A DNA stretch of 64,000 nucleotides from Falciphora oryzae. Taxonomy: Eukaryota > Ascomycota > Sordariomycetes > Magnaporthales > Magnaporthaceae. Location: the NCBI GenBank assembly GCA_000733355.1, contig JNVV01000024.1, forward strand, positions 265,865 through 329,864. Reading direction: 5' to 3'. A program made the position numbers and the translations under genes. Shown piece after piece: positions 1 through 11,658 of the stretch (positions within the stretch are counted from its first letter, which is position 1; each line of letters begins with the position of its first letter). The notes below the pieces were generated by a model that saw only the letters and a list, made by a program, of their open reading frames with translations, searched no databases and was not told the origin of the DNA.

Positions 1-2
1 TT

Positions 3-3000
3 AAGCCCCGTGAGCTCGGCAAGCCACTAAACAAATCCATTAAAAAGCCTATTCCAAAGGACGCTACTTCACTAAAAAGCGGGACTTCCCATGCAAAAGA
101 TCCGTTGCCCGAGTCTCCCCCAGTAGGTGAGGTACAAGCGGCTCCTTATATCGACATTACCCCTAAAGGCCTCCAAAAGTCAGCTGACGGATGGGTAAGT
201 GCAGAGGGGGACGTTGTAAAAGGGTGTGATGAAGATCTGGCCCTAAAGGCGCTGCTTTGGCACCGCCGATTAGGGCATTTGGGGTTGGCGTTGCTGAAAA
301 AGATTGCTAAAATAACTGCTGGTCTCCTTAACTTTGATAAGGTTTAAAGGCTGCAATGCGCAATTTATGCCAAAACTGTAGCGGTATGGAGAACTAGAAA
401 AGGCCCGTTGCCCTTTCCGGATAACGTTTTAAATTCTATCGAAAGGGATACCGTTACTTTATCCCCAACGCCACACAATAAAAAGCCAGTAATCCTTTTG
501 CTTATTAATCGAAAATCAAAATATAAGTGGACCTTCCAACTATCCAATAAGCACGGCCCAGTAATGTACACAGCTATAAAGTCCTTTTTTAAAGGCTTAA
601 AAGCAAACTACGGGCGCTATCCCTCAAAGTTATTCTTTAATGGTAGTAGGGAGGTTAACTTGGCGCTAAAAAATTGGCTCAGTAAAAAAGGCACTGCGTT
701 TAAAACGTCAAACCCCTATAACCACAGGCAAAATGGCCTGTTAGAACGCTTTGTAAAGGTGATTTTAAACAGGCTTAGGGCTACGATTACTACGGCAAGC
801 CTGCCGTTTTATTTGTGGTGTTATATCCTACCTGCCGTGGTTGAACTAGTGAACGCTACTGCAGTCACTAATAGGGAGCTTTGCCCCTACCAAGAGTTCT
901 ATGACGAAGTAGAACCCGGATCTTCTCACAGGCCTAATTTAAACCATTATAAGGTAATTGGTACCCATGCGGAGGCATTGATACCCCTAAAACACAGGGC
1001 AAAATCGAAAAAACTAGCAACCAGAACGGAACCCGTCAGGCTCCTCGGAGCCCTAAGCAAAACAACTGTCCTTGTATATGCGCCTGCACGAAGGGCGGTA
1101 TATAAAACCTTTACAATCAAGCTATTAAAGGGGGTAACAGTAGAAAATCTCGTTCCAGAGGGGGATAATAATTCAGAGGGGGTTACTTTCGAAAACCCTG
1201 CTAAAAAAAGCACTATTCTAACTAGTGTTTTCACCCCCGTTAGTGAATTTAAAAGCGAAGTGGAAATCGATTTTCTACCAAATCAACTGCCTGCGGAGAT
1301 TTTAAAAGCTCCGCTACCTACCCTGCAATACAGGCCCCCTAAGCCTGTTCAAGCTACTGTACGGCCTCTTGAAAAGCCTACAGTTTCAGTGCCCCCGACA
1401 CGTAAAATACCGGTACCCACAATGGATGAGGAAGTGCGTATTAGCGATACCCTCGCTGATGCTTTGGGGAAGGTATTACCTAAACCAGACCTAATGGAAA
1501 TCGACGATATCGTTCACTATATCTGCTATAAGGCAAAACAGGCTGTTAAAAAGAAAAAGCCTACTAAAAACGGCGAACCCAATTCCTATAACGAGGCCTT
1601 GAAAAGCCCCTATAATAAACATTGGTTAGCTGCCTTGGGGTTAGAATTCGAGCAACTTTTACGCGCTGGAACTTTTAACTTCCTGCCAAAAGCTAAACTA
1701 CCTAAAGGGCGGAGATTAATAACCTATCGACCGGTTTTTAAGCTTAAAAAAGATAAAAAAAATCGCCCCCTAAAATATAAAGCTAGGCTGGTTGCTAGAG
1801 GTTTTTTGCAAATAGAAGGTTTGGATTTTATCGAAACTTTTGCCTCTACTAGTATACCGCCTACCTGGCGTATTTTGCTGGCCTTTGCTGCAGTAAAAGA
1901 TTGGGAGATCGAACAAATCGATTTTATTGGGGCATTTTTAAATAGTGACTTTGACGTGGAGCTATACCTTAGTATTCCAGAAGGCTTTAAGGAGTGGTTA
2001 GCTACTGCAACCCCCGAAATTAAAAAGCTCGCCAAGCATTTTGGCTTTAAATCTTCGGAAGAACAGGTGATCCTGTTGAAAAGGGCACTATATGGTTTGA
2101 AACAGGGACCCCGTGAATGGCAAAACAAGCTAAAAACCCTACTTAAAAAGGAAGGTTTTACGCCTTTTGTTTCTGATCCAGCGGTTTACTTTAATGCAAA
2201 AACAAAGCATTTTATTATCACCTTTATGGACGACTGCTTGTTAATAGGGCCTAATATTAAATATATCCGGTCCCTGAAAAAGTCGTTAAATAAGGTGTAT
2301 GCATTAGAAGACCGTGGGCCTGCTACCTATTTTTTGGGTGTTCAAATCATAAGGGATAGGCCTAAAAGGCTTCTTTGGATCCACCAGAGCCAGTACATTA
2401 ATGAAATGCTAGTAGCCTTCGGGTTGCAAGATTTTTAAAGTATAAGTATCCCTTTACAACCGGGTGTGCTAAACGATACTAGCGGATCGCTTGTAACCTT
2501 TGCTGAAGTTAAATTATTACAGAGGATTATAAGGACCGTTATGTACCTAATGCTTTTAACCCGCCCGGATATCGGTTTTACTGTTCAGTGGATTTCACGC
2601 CACCTTACAGCGCCTACCAACACGCATATCAACGCTGCAAAGAACCTACTTAGGTATTTAGGTACAACCCGTTAAACAACTATCCGTTACGGGCACCTAG
2701 AGAAAGATACAACAAGTCCGATACATGCACAAGTTGCAGGTAACTTGTTAAAATTAGTTGGTTTTAGCGATAGCGATTATGCGGGGGATAAATCCACCTT
2801 AAAATCAACTTATGGCTATTTATTTTGCCTAGCAGGTGGTCCCATTAGTTGGAAGTGCAAAAGGGCTAGCACTATAGCCCTTAGCACTGTTGAGGCTAAA
2901 ACCGATGCTTTAGCGGAAACCCTTCGAAAGGCGAAGTGGTTAAAGTACCTGTTTACGGAGCTGCAAAGCCCTATTAAGGGACCTATTGCTATTTTTGGCG

Positions 3001-3224
3001 ATAACACTGGTTCTATCGGAAATGCGCACAACCCTACCATGCATGCGAGGACTAAGCATACCTTGCTAAAGTTCCATTTCGTCAGGGAAGAAGTTAGCGC
3101 TAAAACAATTACGATACAGTACATCGATACCAAGAATATGCCCGCTAATGGGTTAACTAAGCCTTTAACCCCTCCAAAACACAAGGCTTTTTTAAAGCTA
3201 ATAGGCCTACAAATCCCAGCTTAA
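3..3224 (+). pseudogene. copia-1 pol (integrase, reverse transcriptase, RNase H), RIP-degraded
   Basis: One reading frame is open from base 3 and broken only by TAA at 345-347, 2436-2438 and 2673-2675, each explicable as a Gln CAA codon after C to T. In order: GAG-pre-integrase (HRRLGHLGLALL, about 267-303), integrase core (about 500-780, ending NPYNHRQNGLLERF), copia RT (about 1700-2430, with KARLVARGF and the active-site FMDDCLLIG at about 2226-2252), and RNase H (about 2755-3100, GFSDSDYAG and STVEAK). Two integrase positions that should be Asp are Asn (LLINRKSKY and LFFNGSRE), each in a TpG to TpA context, and an RNase H EAE-type position reads EAK. The RT Asp pair is intact. No frameshift is seen, so decay is by point mutation only. 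Confidence 0.9.
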
Positions 3225-3369
3225 GTTTTTTCCTTAGTGCTTTTTTGGTTGGGCTTTTTTAGTTAATCAGTGCTGGTTACTGCACAGAAAATTTTCTTTA
3301 CTACCCTAATTTCTTTTATCTCGTAGTTAGCCTTTTCCTTTTTGCAAGCAAATAATCAACGAGAGGGGG

Positions 3370-3981
3370 TGTTAAAAGAACTAATGTATTTAGCTAAAGT
3401 TGGATGTATTAGCCCAACCTACCCTGTACTACCCTTTTTGGATTATCTACCCTGTATTGTTGTAAGGTTGTGCATAGGAATAGCGGATAGGGCTTATAGC
3501 GTGCTTAAAGGTAGCTTACAGCACCTACAGCACCTACTGGAAGCCTGAAGGCGGCCTGCAGCCCCTGTGGGATGCCTAGGCATCCAAGTCAGTCGTTGTG
3601 GGTCATACTGACTCGCCTACCCTGCACAGAATTGATCAGGAGTCAATTTGCACAAGTCAGAATTGGAGGCCCAACGCGGAGATGGGTTTGGTGGCCGTGG
3701 GTCGATTTTTTGGAAATCTCATACAAATAATTTTTCGGAAAATCGCTCGCGGCACCGGAAGCCCCCACGGCGGAGAACCCGCGGGATCGATGTCGGTGGG
3801 TATATGAGGGAAGCGATTGTTGGCGCCCCTCAACTGCAATACAAGCCTGTTCCACCCACTAAGCTTGGGGCCCCGACAGCGCTATTTATAGCGCCTGTCA
3901 GGGCCCAATTCAACTAACTAAAACCCTGCTAGCTACTGTGACTGCGCTGCAAATCCCCGATTTAACCTCCCAATATTAATA
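3370..3981 (+). repeat. copia-1 3' LTR (612 bp)
   Basis: Starts TGTTAAAAG right after the purine tract and ends ATTAATA, probably a terminal CA changed to TA. It aligns over its whole length with the reverse complement of 47246-47871. The boundaries come from that alignment, because the solo copy has a perfect 5-bp duplication. The following bases AATCC would be the right TSD, whose partner lies outside the window. Several short reading frames here (3598-3917) are LTR sequence, not genes. Confidence 0.9.
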
Positions 3982-4380
3982 AATCCTTAAACCTTTGATA
4001 AGTGGCGTATCACCACCAAATGCATGCTGCAGCTGGCAGTTGAGGATAGGGATTAGGAGGATGCCAATGCCGACCTCCTAATAATGACGCGATCAAAGCG
4101 GAAGGCGGCGGGCCGCGCGGCCGCTTTAAGGATGTACGAAGCTGCTTGGCTGGGAGATGGTAAAGATGACGAGGAGGAGGAGTGAAAGAGAATTTGACGG
4201 GATATTTGGAAAAAATTTGGTTGTAAAATCGTTTGTTGTTTCGGCATGGTCGTTTGTTGCTTTTTTAATTTAAGCATTTTTGTTTTATCGATTTTTGCGT
4301 TATCTTTAAGGATTTTGGCGTTTTGGTACCATGGAAAACGATTTTGTATGCATTCCCTAGCTCTTTTTTATTTGTAATCC
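3982..4380. other. Unassigned spacer between copia-1 LTR and copia-E RNase H
   Basis: About 400 bp without a recognisable gene. The first 250 bp contain a GC-rich stretch (about 4095-4130, including a NotI-like GCGGCCGC) and look less depleted of C and G than what follows. It could be 3' UTR or LTR of copia-E, or host sequence. No match to the candidate copia-E LTR at 10303-10602 was found by eye. Confidence 0.4.
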
Positions 4381-5654
4381 CGCTTCACCCATCCTTCCAC
4401 TTTTACGGTAGTTAAATTGCTACTTACAAAGTCCTTTAAAGCCTTATTTAGCAGCTCCTTTGTTATAGCGTCGGCCGGGTTATCTGCCCCTGCGATCCAT
4501 CTAATTTCGTCAATCTCGCGCGCCTCGTAGGATTCGCGGAAAGCTATAATATCTATTATAAGGCGTTTTTCCGTAATAATCCTAAGCTAAATAAGGCATT
4601 AGTAAAGCGAAAAGCTATCGGTGCAAATAATCAATTTGCAGGGGGGCAAATCCAGCTTTTCACAAATCGTTGCGAGCGTTATTTTCAAAATATAGCCAAT
4701 ATCGAAGCCGCTAACTATACCGTAAATCTCGCTCGCCAAAACGCTTTTTATAACCCTTTTGCATTTCACGGAGCTCTAATGCAGGATGTTGCCGGTAACC
4801 CGGAAGCTATTTTCTTGCTTTATAGCTCCTTCGTTGCTTAAAACGATTACAAAGCCGATTTATAAACTAAGGTTTTAGTTATTAGCGAAGGATCCGTTTA
4901 CAAACACATATAAGCAAGCTATTTGCAAATCTAACTGCACGTAATTTAAGCTTTTATTTGCGTTATCGATTTGCCATTAAATCCTTTTGTTAAACCTAAA
5001 CACGTCTGTATTTACAAGATCTTTGGCTTATGCAGTTATAAAGTAGTTAAAAGCGGCTTCTAACTAGTATATCGAGCTTATATATGCCCTTCGTACGCGC
5101 TGTACGACGTACTACTATTAGGTATCGTTTAATCCCGCAGTTACCAGCTCCAAACGATCTACCTATCCCTTTTGCTGCATAATAATAGCGTTTTATCTAA
5201 CCAAAATCTTGCACCCGTTAAAGTTGCCTTCGTTTCCGGGGTGCAGGATCGATTTTAGTTTCGCTTTAAACCCGGCTTCCTAAAGCGCTATTTCTTCCCT
5301 TTGCATAAACTCGGCGTTGCTTAAGTTCAAAATGTCGTCGGTCTGCATGCCAACTATTCCAAAGCTTTGGCCGATCTTTAAAATAAACAAATACGGATTA
5401 TATTTCGAAATAGAACAATCCAGTCGTTTTTTATAATGCTTCTGGTACGTAACGAACTAATGCAGCCTTGCCTCGGCTAATCCATAAAGCGGTTTAATTA
5501 GTTAAAAGGCCGTGCCCTTTAGGTACCGATGTTCCAACTCTTTAGGAAAGCGTAAAATAACCTCCCTTTGCAGCTCTATTTCGAATTAGGTATACGTTTA
5601 GCTAATATCTTTAATTATTAGCATAAAACCTCGTTCCATAAGGGACGGGCTAAG

Positions 5655-5939
5655 TGTAACAAGGGGTCAAAGACGGCTTGGAGAAGGATCTTTATATTGC
5701 AGATAATCTTTTTATGGGCTCAAGAGATGCTTGAGGAAGAAGGAATCTTTCCTGGAGGACATAGGAGATGGCAGGGTTTATATAAACCACCCTGTAATCC
5801 GTGCGAAGTATTGAATACATGATTCACACTGCTCCTCCGGCCTTCGGCCTTTGGGCCTCGGGGCCGTTGGGCACCTATACCGGTTCCCGGACCTTCTGTG
5901 GGGCCGATTAGGTGAGTCCACAGGTTCTTCCGTGTGACA
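5655..5939 (-). repeat. Solo LTR of chromovirus family Gy-A (285 bp) in copia-E RT
   Basis: Reads TGTAACAAGGGG to GTGTGACA on the plus strand, i.e. the inverted form of the TGTCACACGG to TTGTTACA LTRs flanking Gy-A1 and Gy-A2. A perfect 5-bp duplication CTAAG is present at 5650-5654 and 5940-5944, so this is a solo LTR left by LTR-LTR recombination. The LTR contains a TTTATATAAACC box. Confidence 0.95.
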
Positions 5940-8900
5940 CTAAGCGCGAGGATCAAGCGTTAGCTATATCGTATAATCGTTAGGGATTGGGTAAAAAGGC
6001 TCTTTTTTTTCCAATCGCTATATCCTTGCACCACAAATCTCGATTTTTTATAAAAAATCGAATTGGTGCCTTTAACTTTTCTAACGAAGCGGGACCTAAA
6101 AACTTTCGCGCTACTAATGCCGCTTAATCTAATCGGTTTAATTATTTCGGCGGCAAAAAATGCCTCGATTTTAAGCCAGTTAGATTCTTCGAATGGGCGT
6201 CCGGGAGCTTTAATTTTGCCCTCCTGTCGGTATTGGACCGCCAAACGTAGGGATTCCTTCTTTTTTTAAGCTAGGAATGCCGTTGCTGCTTGGCGCGGGG
6301 GTCGTTTTCGTCGTTTAGGGGCTGGTACCTCGGGTGCCGTTAATGCCGGTGCTTTTTAAGCAAATGCCTTCCGTGGTTTACCGGGCCTAACGGGTGCGGG
6401 TAGGGGTGCAACTTCGATCTTAAAAAGGGCTTCGCTATCGCTAAACGCATTTGCCGCTACTGTTCTTATAATTTTTAACGGTCTCCCTTTCCGTTTTAGT
6501 TCCGTTTGTAATAAATATTCGAACGGGGCTAGTTATTCTTCCGTTGTTACAATTTCCTGCTCTTACGCTTTATAATATAACTTGCAAACAATATTCCGGA
6601 ACGTTAAAAGGCCGTTAACAGTTTCAATCGTCACTTCGTTATCTGCCACCTAAAAAACCTTGTACGGTCCTTTCCATTCGCCGTCTTCCCTATGCACTAA
6701 TACTTTTGTTCCTAAAACCAGCGCGCTAAACAAAATATTTTTCGTGCTCGGCCCGTTGCGCGTATTTAAAACGTCCTGTACCTTACGCTTGGCATAGAGC
6801 TTTCAAAGCTCTCCTATAGCTTTAGTAATCGCTGCCGCTTTTTAAACCTAACTTCTCGTTAGGGGAAAGTTGTTATTAATACGTAGCATTACTTCGAAAA
6901 CGAGCAACGTAAAGATAAGGCCGTTAGGTCCTGCCGTATCGTTTATGGCTTTAACAGCTCCTTAAAGCACGGAATCGGGGTGCAAATTAAAGCACTCCTT
7001 CCGGATTATCTCGTAAACTCGGCGGAATAGTCCGTAGTACTTTTCCACCTTGCCTATCAACCAATACGCCTCGATCGGGACTTGGTTGCAAATAATCCCA
7101 AAAAGCTTTACTTCCGCCTAAAATTCGCTCGCTATAAAGTTGGTACCCGCGTCGTAAAATACAACGTCTAAAGGCCCCAAATAAATATCCAACCAACAGC
7201 GCTTAAAAGCTTCCCAAATTTCTTTTGCGCTCATATCCTTCAAAAACGTTACGGCGCTAAATGCTATGCTCGCATCAATCACATAAAATACTAGTTTGCC
7301 GTCCAAATGCATTACGTTAACAATAACTTCATAATTAAAATCGATGTTTTCTTTAAGCGTAAACCGGAACCGTTATTATGCGGGTGCCTTAATCTAGCAA
7401 AAATAGCACACGCGTTTAATTATTTCCAAAGCGTTGCGATCAATCTCGTAGCCAGCTCGTTGGAAAACAATCCAAAGTCGTTCGACAAAAAGGTGCCCAA
7501 AGCGTTTGTAAACGCGCCTAAACTCAGCCTCCGTAAAATACGTTGCTCCCGCGCTCTTTGGTTTTATTATAAACGAAATGCTTATCGTAACGTAGCTAAC
7601 CTCGTTTAAAAAAAACCAGGGGTGGCCGTAGCGTCTCATAATCGGAACGCGTTTACCTTGCCTGGTTACCAGCTCGTTGCGGGTGTTATTAAAGTATACC
7701 CCGAGCGTATCTATATCGTCGATACAAAGAAGGAACGGGGTTAGCGTAAACACTACATGGAATGTAACAGTACCTATCGGGGTCGGTAAAATAATCTCTC
7801 TTATGCTGGAAATGGCTTTTCCGGATTCAAAGCGCACGCGTCTTTTCTTCCTAGTGGTATTTAAAAAAAAATTAGGTAGATGGCGTTACAAAGCTCGAAA
7901 TTAGGTCGTTCCGGCAATTAATACTTTTGCCGCGCCGGTATCGGGGATAATACCGTACCATTTATCGGTGGTTGTAAGCATATATTAAACAAGTACTTGC
8001 TTTATTAGCACCGTGGGTTCCTTTTTGTTTAAGCTCGGCGCCTTAATACCGTAGAAACAGTGCAAAAAGGCCTCGTCGGCAAGGTATATTGCCGTAGCTA
8101 ATGTTATAAAATGGGTGCTTGCTAGATTATACTCGTTATCCGTTATATAATCGGGGGTATCTTTAAACGCGGCTTCCTAGTCTTCCTCGTCGTTACTACC
8201 AAGCTCGTAAATTGCAAGGAATTGTTTATATCCCTTCTTCGGCTCGCCGCGAGCTTTTCGCCCTCGTCTCCACAACTTTTTAACTTGCCTTTATTCCTCG
8301 GGCGTGTAATCTTTAAAGCGATATCCTAATTTGCCGCACGTCTAGCACTTTAGCTCTCGCTTCCCGGGTTTTCCGGATCGGAAATTATCTCAAATACTTA
8401 TGCGGTAATTAGGGCAAACAGCGTTCCCAAACCGTCGCTCTATAAAATGGATGCCTAATATACCGACGTTTTTTTCCACTTGCATTGTACTCCTAAATTG
8501 GGAAGCCAAACCTTTAAAGGTCTTTTCGGGTTTGAAAAAGGCCATTTTCAGCTTAAAAACTCCCTGGATTGCACGGATAGTGCTCGTTACAAGCTGGTAA
8601 TCCTCCTAATAAACAGGTCCCAATGCTCGTTAGCAAATTTGGAATTTGTTAAGCAGGATTTGCAATATTTCCATATTGGATTTATCTGCGTTTCCGCTTT
8701 TAAAACGTACAATTTAGAAAGTGATCGAGCTCCAGTTTGTATAATACTGTTATCTATTAACCTTAATGTCGAAGTGCTTTTAAAAGGCTAAATAGATCGC
8801 TTTAAAAGTATAACCTTTACCTATTTTAAAAGTAAAATACCGAATAGCACGGCCCCGTAAAGTTAATGGAAAAAGCGTATAAAGCTGTGGAAAGGGAATC

Positions 8901-10020
8901 CCAAGCATTTCGCATATGTTTGTGAAAAATAGGACTTTATCGTTAAAAATATCGTACTATTCCCCTATATAGCTGTACTTTTTATCCTATGCTTGTTTAA
9001 ACGCTTTTATTATGCTCGTATCGATTACAGCATTAGGGATTTCAACTAGTGGGAGCTTCCGGTAATTAAATAGTAGTAGAGGTGTTATTTCGTACCGGGC
9101 TAGCATTAGGGTTTCGAAGCGTAATCGTTAGCGCGTTATTCCGTCGGTTAGCCGCGCTTGGGCTTCCAGGTACGCTTGGTGGTAGCGTTTATAGCTGACC
9201 GCCGTAGCCGTAGGTCTCGTCTGTCTTTGGAAAAGGTTACCGAAATCGTTGTAATTTATAAACCTTTTTTCCCTTAGTTGTCGGAGCAGTAGTAAGGTTG
9301 CTTAAAATTGGGTCGGTAAGTCTAGCTATAGGCCAATTCCACCCGTCGTAGGATTACCGCGATTTAGTTCGTAGGATCGCGAAATCGGTATCTCGCTTAT
9401 TAACCGCTTGGGGTTTAAAAAGGGCGGTAACTAAAGGGGTTAGTCCGAAGTAAAAGCCTCGGCCGGTTGATTGGTCTCGGTCTTCACGTTCGTTTTGTAA
9501 TCGGGAAATTAAGGGTTTTATGTTCTTTCGATCGCCGCGTTTTATACCGCTATTTCTGTAATAAATTTTGCGAAATGGATAGTAATTTTAAGCGTTGCAT
9601 AGCCTAGGAGGGTGATTCTTTTCTTTATCAAAAAGGCTTTAAACGCTCGTATAATCCGGATATTAATATTTTTAAAGTATTATTAGGTCTATCCCTCAAA
9701 GTTTTCGAAATAGGCAGCAAATAGGTCTTCGCTTTTGTATAGTCTGTTCGCGATCATCGTTTTAATAATCCAAGTGTTTCGGCGCTCGTTAAATACGTTA
9801 TCTAGTAAGCATCCTAACGTAAAATTCTGTTCGTCGTAAAACTGTAAATCGCATACGGCGAGAACAGTTTTCGGCAAACTAAAATCCTTAAGTGCGTTTA
9901 AAAGCTCCTAATTTAGGATCTTTTGCTCTTTGCGCTCGTTGTCGTCCGGGTTGGCTAATTCGGACATATTATCGGAGGTTAGCAAACGATATTGCCTAGG
10001 GTAATTTTCTAATCCAAAAG

Positions 10021-10249
10021 CCGCTCGAGCCTACAGGACAGGTCGGGGCTTCCGGGGATCACGCAACGCCTTTCGCGAAAATCGTCAAATCTCTCAGCCG
10101 GAAACCGCTCAAGCCTGCCGGACAAATCGGGGTTTCTAGGAAAGTCTTGCCGGTCTTCCTCGAATGCGCTACCAAGCGGGAGATTAGGGGTCTCCTGCTC
10201 CAAATCCAGTCGGAAACCGCTCTGGCCTACAGGACAGGTCGGGGTTTCC
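10021..10249 (-). repeat. Three 33-bp direct repeats in the copia-E gag start
   Basis: Near-identical 33-bp units start at 10021, 10105 and 10217; each includes CCGCTC and ends TCGGGG followed by CTTCC, TTTCT or TTTCC. Spacing is 84 and 112 bp. On the minus strand they encode variants of a PDLSGRLERF / PTCPVGQSGFRLD peptide within one 80-residue open frame (10251-10009), so they are probably coding repeats of a gag-like protein. Confidence 0.7.
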
Positions 10250-10277
10250 AAAGGGACCCTTTACCTTACTTCTTTAT

Positions 10278-10323
10278 GTTGCCCTAAGGCAACACTAATC
10301 AGTGTTAGTAGGAGTGGTACTCC
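10278..10323. other. Three adjacent perfect hairpins at the copia-E leader
   Basis: GTTGCC-CTAA-GGCAAC (10278-10293), AACACT-AATC-AGTGTT (10291-10306) and GGAGT-GGT-ACTCC (10311-10323) follow each other with almost no spacing. They cover the edge of the candidate LTR and the position where a primer-binding site would lie. They may be leader RNA structure; no function can be shown from sequence. Confidence 0.5.
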
Positions 10324-10602
10324 TGTTGGGCTCGGAAATCTCCAAAAAAGGTAAACAATAATCCTTTATATCAAAGGATCATTCTATTTTTGTGCACGAA
10401 GAGGAAAGGAATTTATCTGCCAGAGAGGGAGCAGAAGGGAGGCTATATATACACGATCCAAATCACCAAAAGGGCCCTCCCCTGCTCCCAACCTCCGCTG
10501 GCTTGCGGGTCCTCGGATCCCGTAATCAGAGATCACGGGACAGGAGGATCCGGCCCTCTCTAAGCTCTGCCGATTGCCTGCACAGGCCAGTGCAATCTAA
10601 CA
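10303..10602 (-). repeat. Candidate 5' LTR of copia-E (300 bp)
   Basis: The segment starts TGTTAG and ends CTAACA, a short inverted terminal pair typical of LTRs, and lies just upstream of the gag-like start at 10251 on the minus strand. A TATA-like GTATATATAGC is at about 10441-10455 in minus orientation. No second copy was found in the window, so the LTR call rests on position and ends only. Confidence 0.45.
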
Positions 10603-11658
10603 ATTGCAGCAATTTTTAGGTGGCATTCGATATGCTTTTATTTTTTGCAGTTAATTAAAACATTCCCGCCGGAAACAAAAGGCATTAACGAAATCGTACA
10701 TATGAAGGTGTTCGTTCCGCAATTTAGTTCGCTATTTAATTTCGGTAGCGGTTTATAGCAGGGGAATGGCGCTTAAGTAAATGCCGAGTGTGTAGTCCGC
10801 GTCGTTTTAAAATGCTAGCGCTAATGGCTTCTTTTCGATTATTTGGTTTGCGTTAACGGGGGTAAAGTGTGACGTGGAATAGCTTAACGCGGCCGACGCG
10901 GCCGATGCAGCCGATTTATAGGACGCGTTTATCGCAATATCATTTTTTAAAGTTGCTATCATTAAGCGTAAGTTGCTTAGGGTGAAAGGTGCATGTTATT
11001 GCGGGATGCGGCGTTTTTTTTGCGCTGAAATTTTATCGCTTGTGCTAATTATATCGAAATACCAATAGGGGGTGAAAAAATACCCCGTGCTTTGGCGGTT
11101 ACCGGAACGGCATACGCGACCAAATCTTTGCATTAAATCCGCAATATTTTGTAAAAGCAGGGCCTTATATTGTACGATACGCATAACGTTTAAAATATTT
11201 ATACCCATTCCGAGGGAGATAGTAAACAAAATAATCCTGATAGGGGAATCGGCTTTCCGGAATATATTATATATCCGTTTTTGGTCGATAGGCGGTGTAA
11301 TAGAATGGTAAGCAACAATCGTACGATTAGATATTGCGCTATTAATTCCTCGGCTTTCGAGATATAATATGAAAGCATAGCGGGCTTTTATAAGCCTATT
11401 GCGAGAATTTATGTAAATGATAGTTTTGGGAATTAAGGAAGGTTCGAACCCAAGCAGCATATTTTTTATTAAAAAAAAAGCGACGGTAGTCATTTTATTA
11501 TTGTCCCTTTTCAAAGCATTGCATTACGAAAAAAATTTCCGGCCTATTTATAAATATTCGAACAATTTGTAGCTGGTTTTTATTAGGGCCAGGGAATTTA
11601 AACCCCGCGTGAGTAAAGACGAACTGTTCAGCTTTTTAGGTAAGTGTTACTATATACT

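Larger units (their letters stand above)
1..3981 (+). mobile_element. copia-1: Ty1/copia LTR retrotransposon, 3' portion (5' end outside window)
   Basis: The segment holds the end of a copia polyprotein in the order integrase, reverse transcriptase, RNase H, then a purine tract (GAGAGGGGG, 3361-3369) directly before an LTR that starts TGTTAAAAG. The integrase-before-RT order and the RT and RNase H motifs identify Ty1/copia rather than gypsy. A second LTR of the same family lies as a solo copy at 47246-47871 on the other strand. The 5' LTR, gag and protease are left of the window, so the TSD cannot be checked. The element is dead: in-frame stops and lost catalytic residues are all explained by G:C to A:T changes. 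Confidence 0.93.
4385..10251 (-). pseudogene. copia-E gag-pol remnant
   Basis: The frame is broken by many TAA/TAG codons but domains remain readable. A gag-like N-terminus starts at an ATG at 10251 and contains a repeated PDLSGRLERF-like motif. The 7837-7394 stretch carries TPIGTVTFHV and CIDDIDTLGVYF, like fungal copia protease/pre-integrase regions. Integrase is seen as FYVIDASIAFSA and VVFYDAGTNFIASEF (7312-7118), RT as FRSRFVRKVKG and YKKSRFVVQGY (6244-5960), and the RT metal-binding motif as MQTDDI (about 5335-5355). The RNase H end reads IRWIAGADNPADAITKE (about 4450-4510). A gypsy solo LTR splits the RT. Exact codon boundaries cannot be assigned. Confidence 0.75.
4380..10602 (-). mobile_element. 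copia-E: second Ty1/copia retrotransposon, heavily RIP-degraded
   Basis: Read on the minus strand the segment runs gag-like N-terminus (10251), protease/pre-integrase region (about 7840-7390), integrase (about 7310-6990), copia RT (6244 to about 4900, interrupted by a solo LTR at 5655-5939) and the RNase H C-terminus (about 4510-4390). The integrase-RT-RNase H order is copia. A candidate 5' LTR lies at 10303-10602. A matching 3' LTR was not found in the window, so the left end is approximate. The AT-rich composition and dense TAA/TAG codons indicate heavier decay than copia-1. Confidence 0.75.

Noticed and set aside
3598..3917. Overlapping short frames as small proteins
   Set aside because: They lie in the copia-1 LTR and recur in the solo LTR at 47310-47690.
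5655..5939. Dispersed 285-295-bp repeats as MITEs
   Set aside because: Copies pair as LTRs around gag-pol with 5-bp TSDs, and this copy has the same ends with a TSD, so it is a solo LTR.
10021..10249. CRISPR-like array
   Set aside because: Only three imperfect units with unequal spacing, in a eukaryotic retroelement coding frame.
10303..10602. Solo LTR of an independent element
   Set aside because: No TSD (flanks ATCAG and ATTGC differ); its position fits the 5' LTR of copia-E better.
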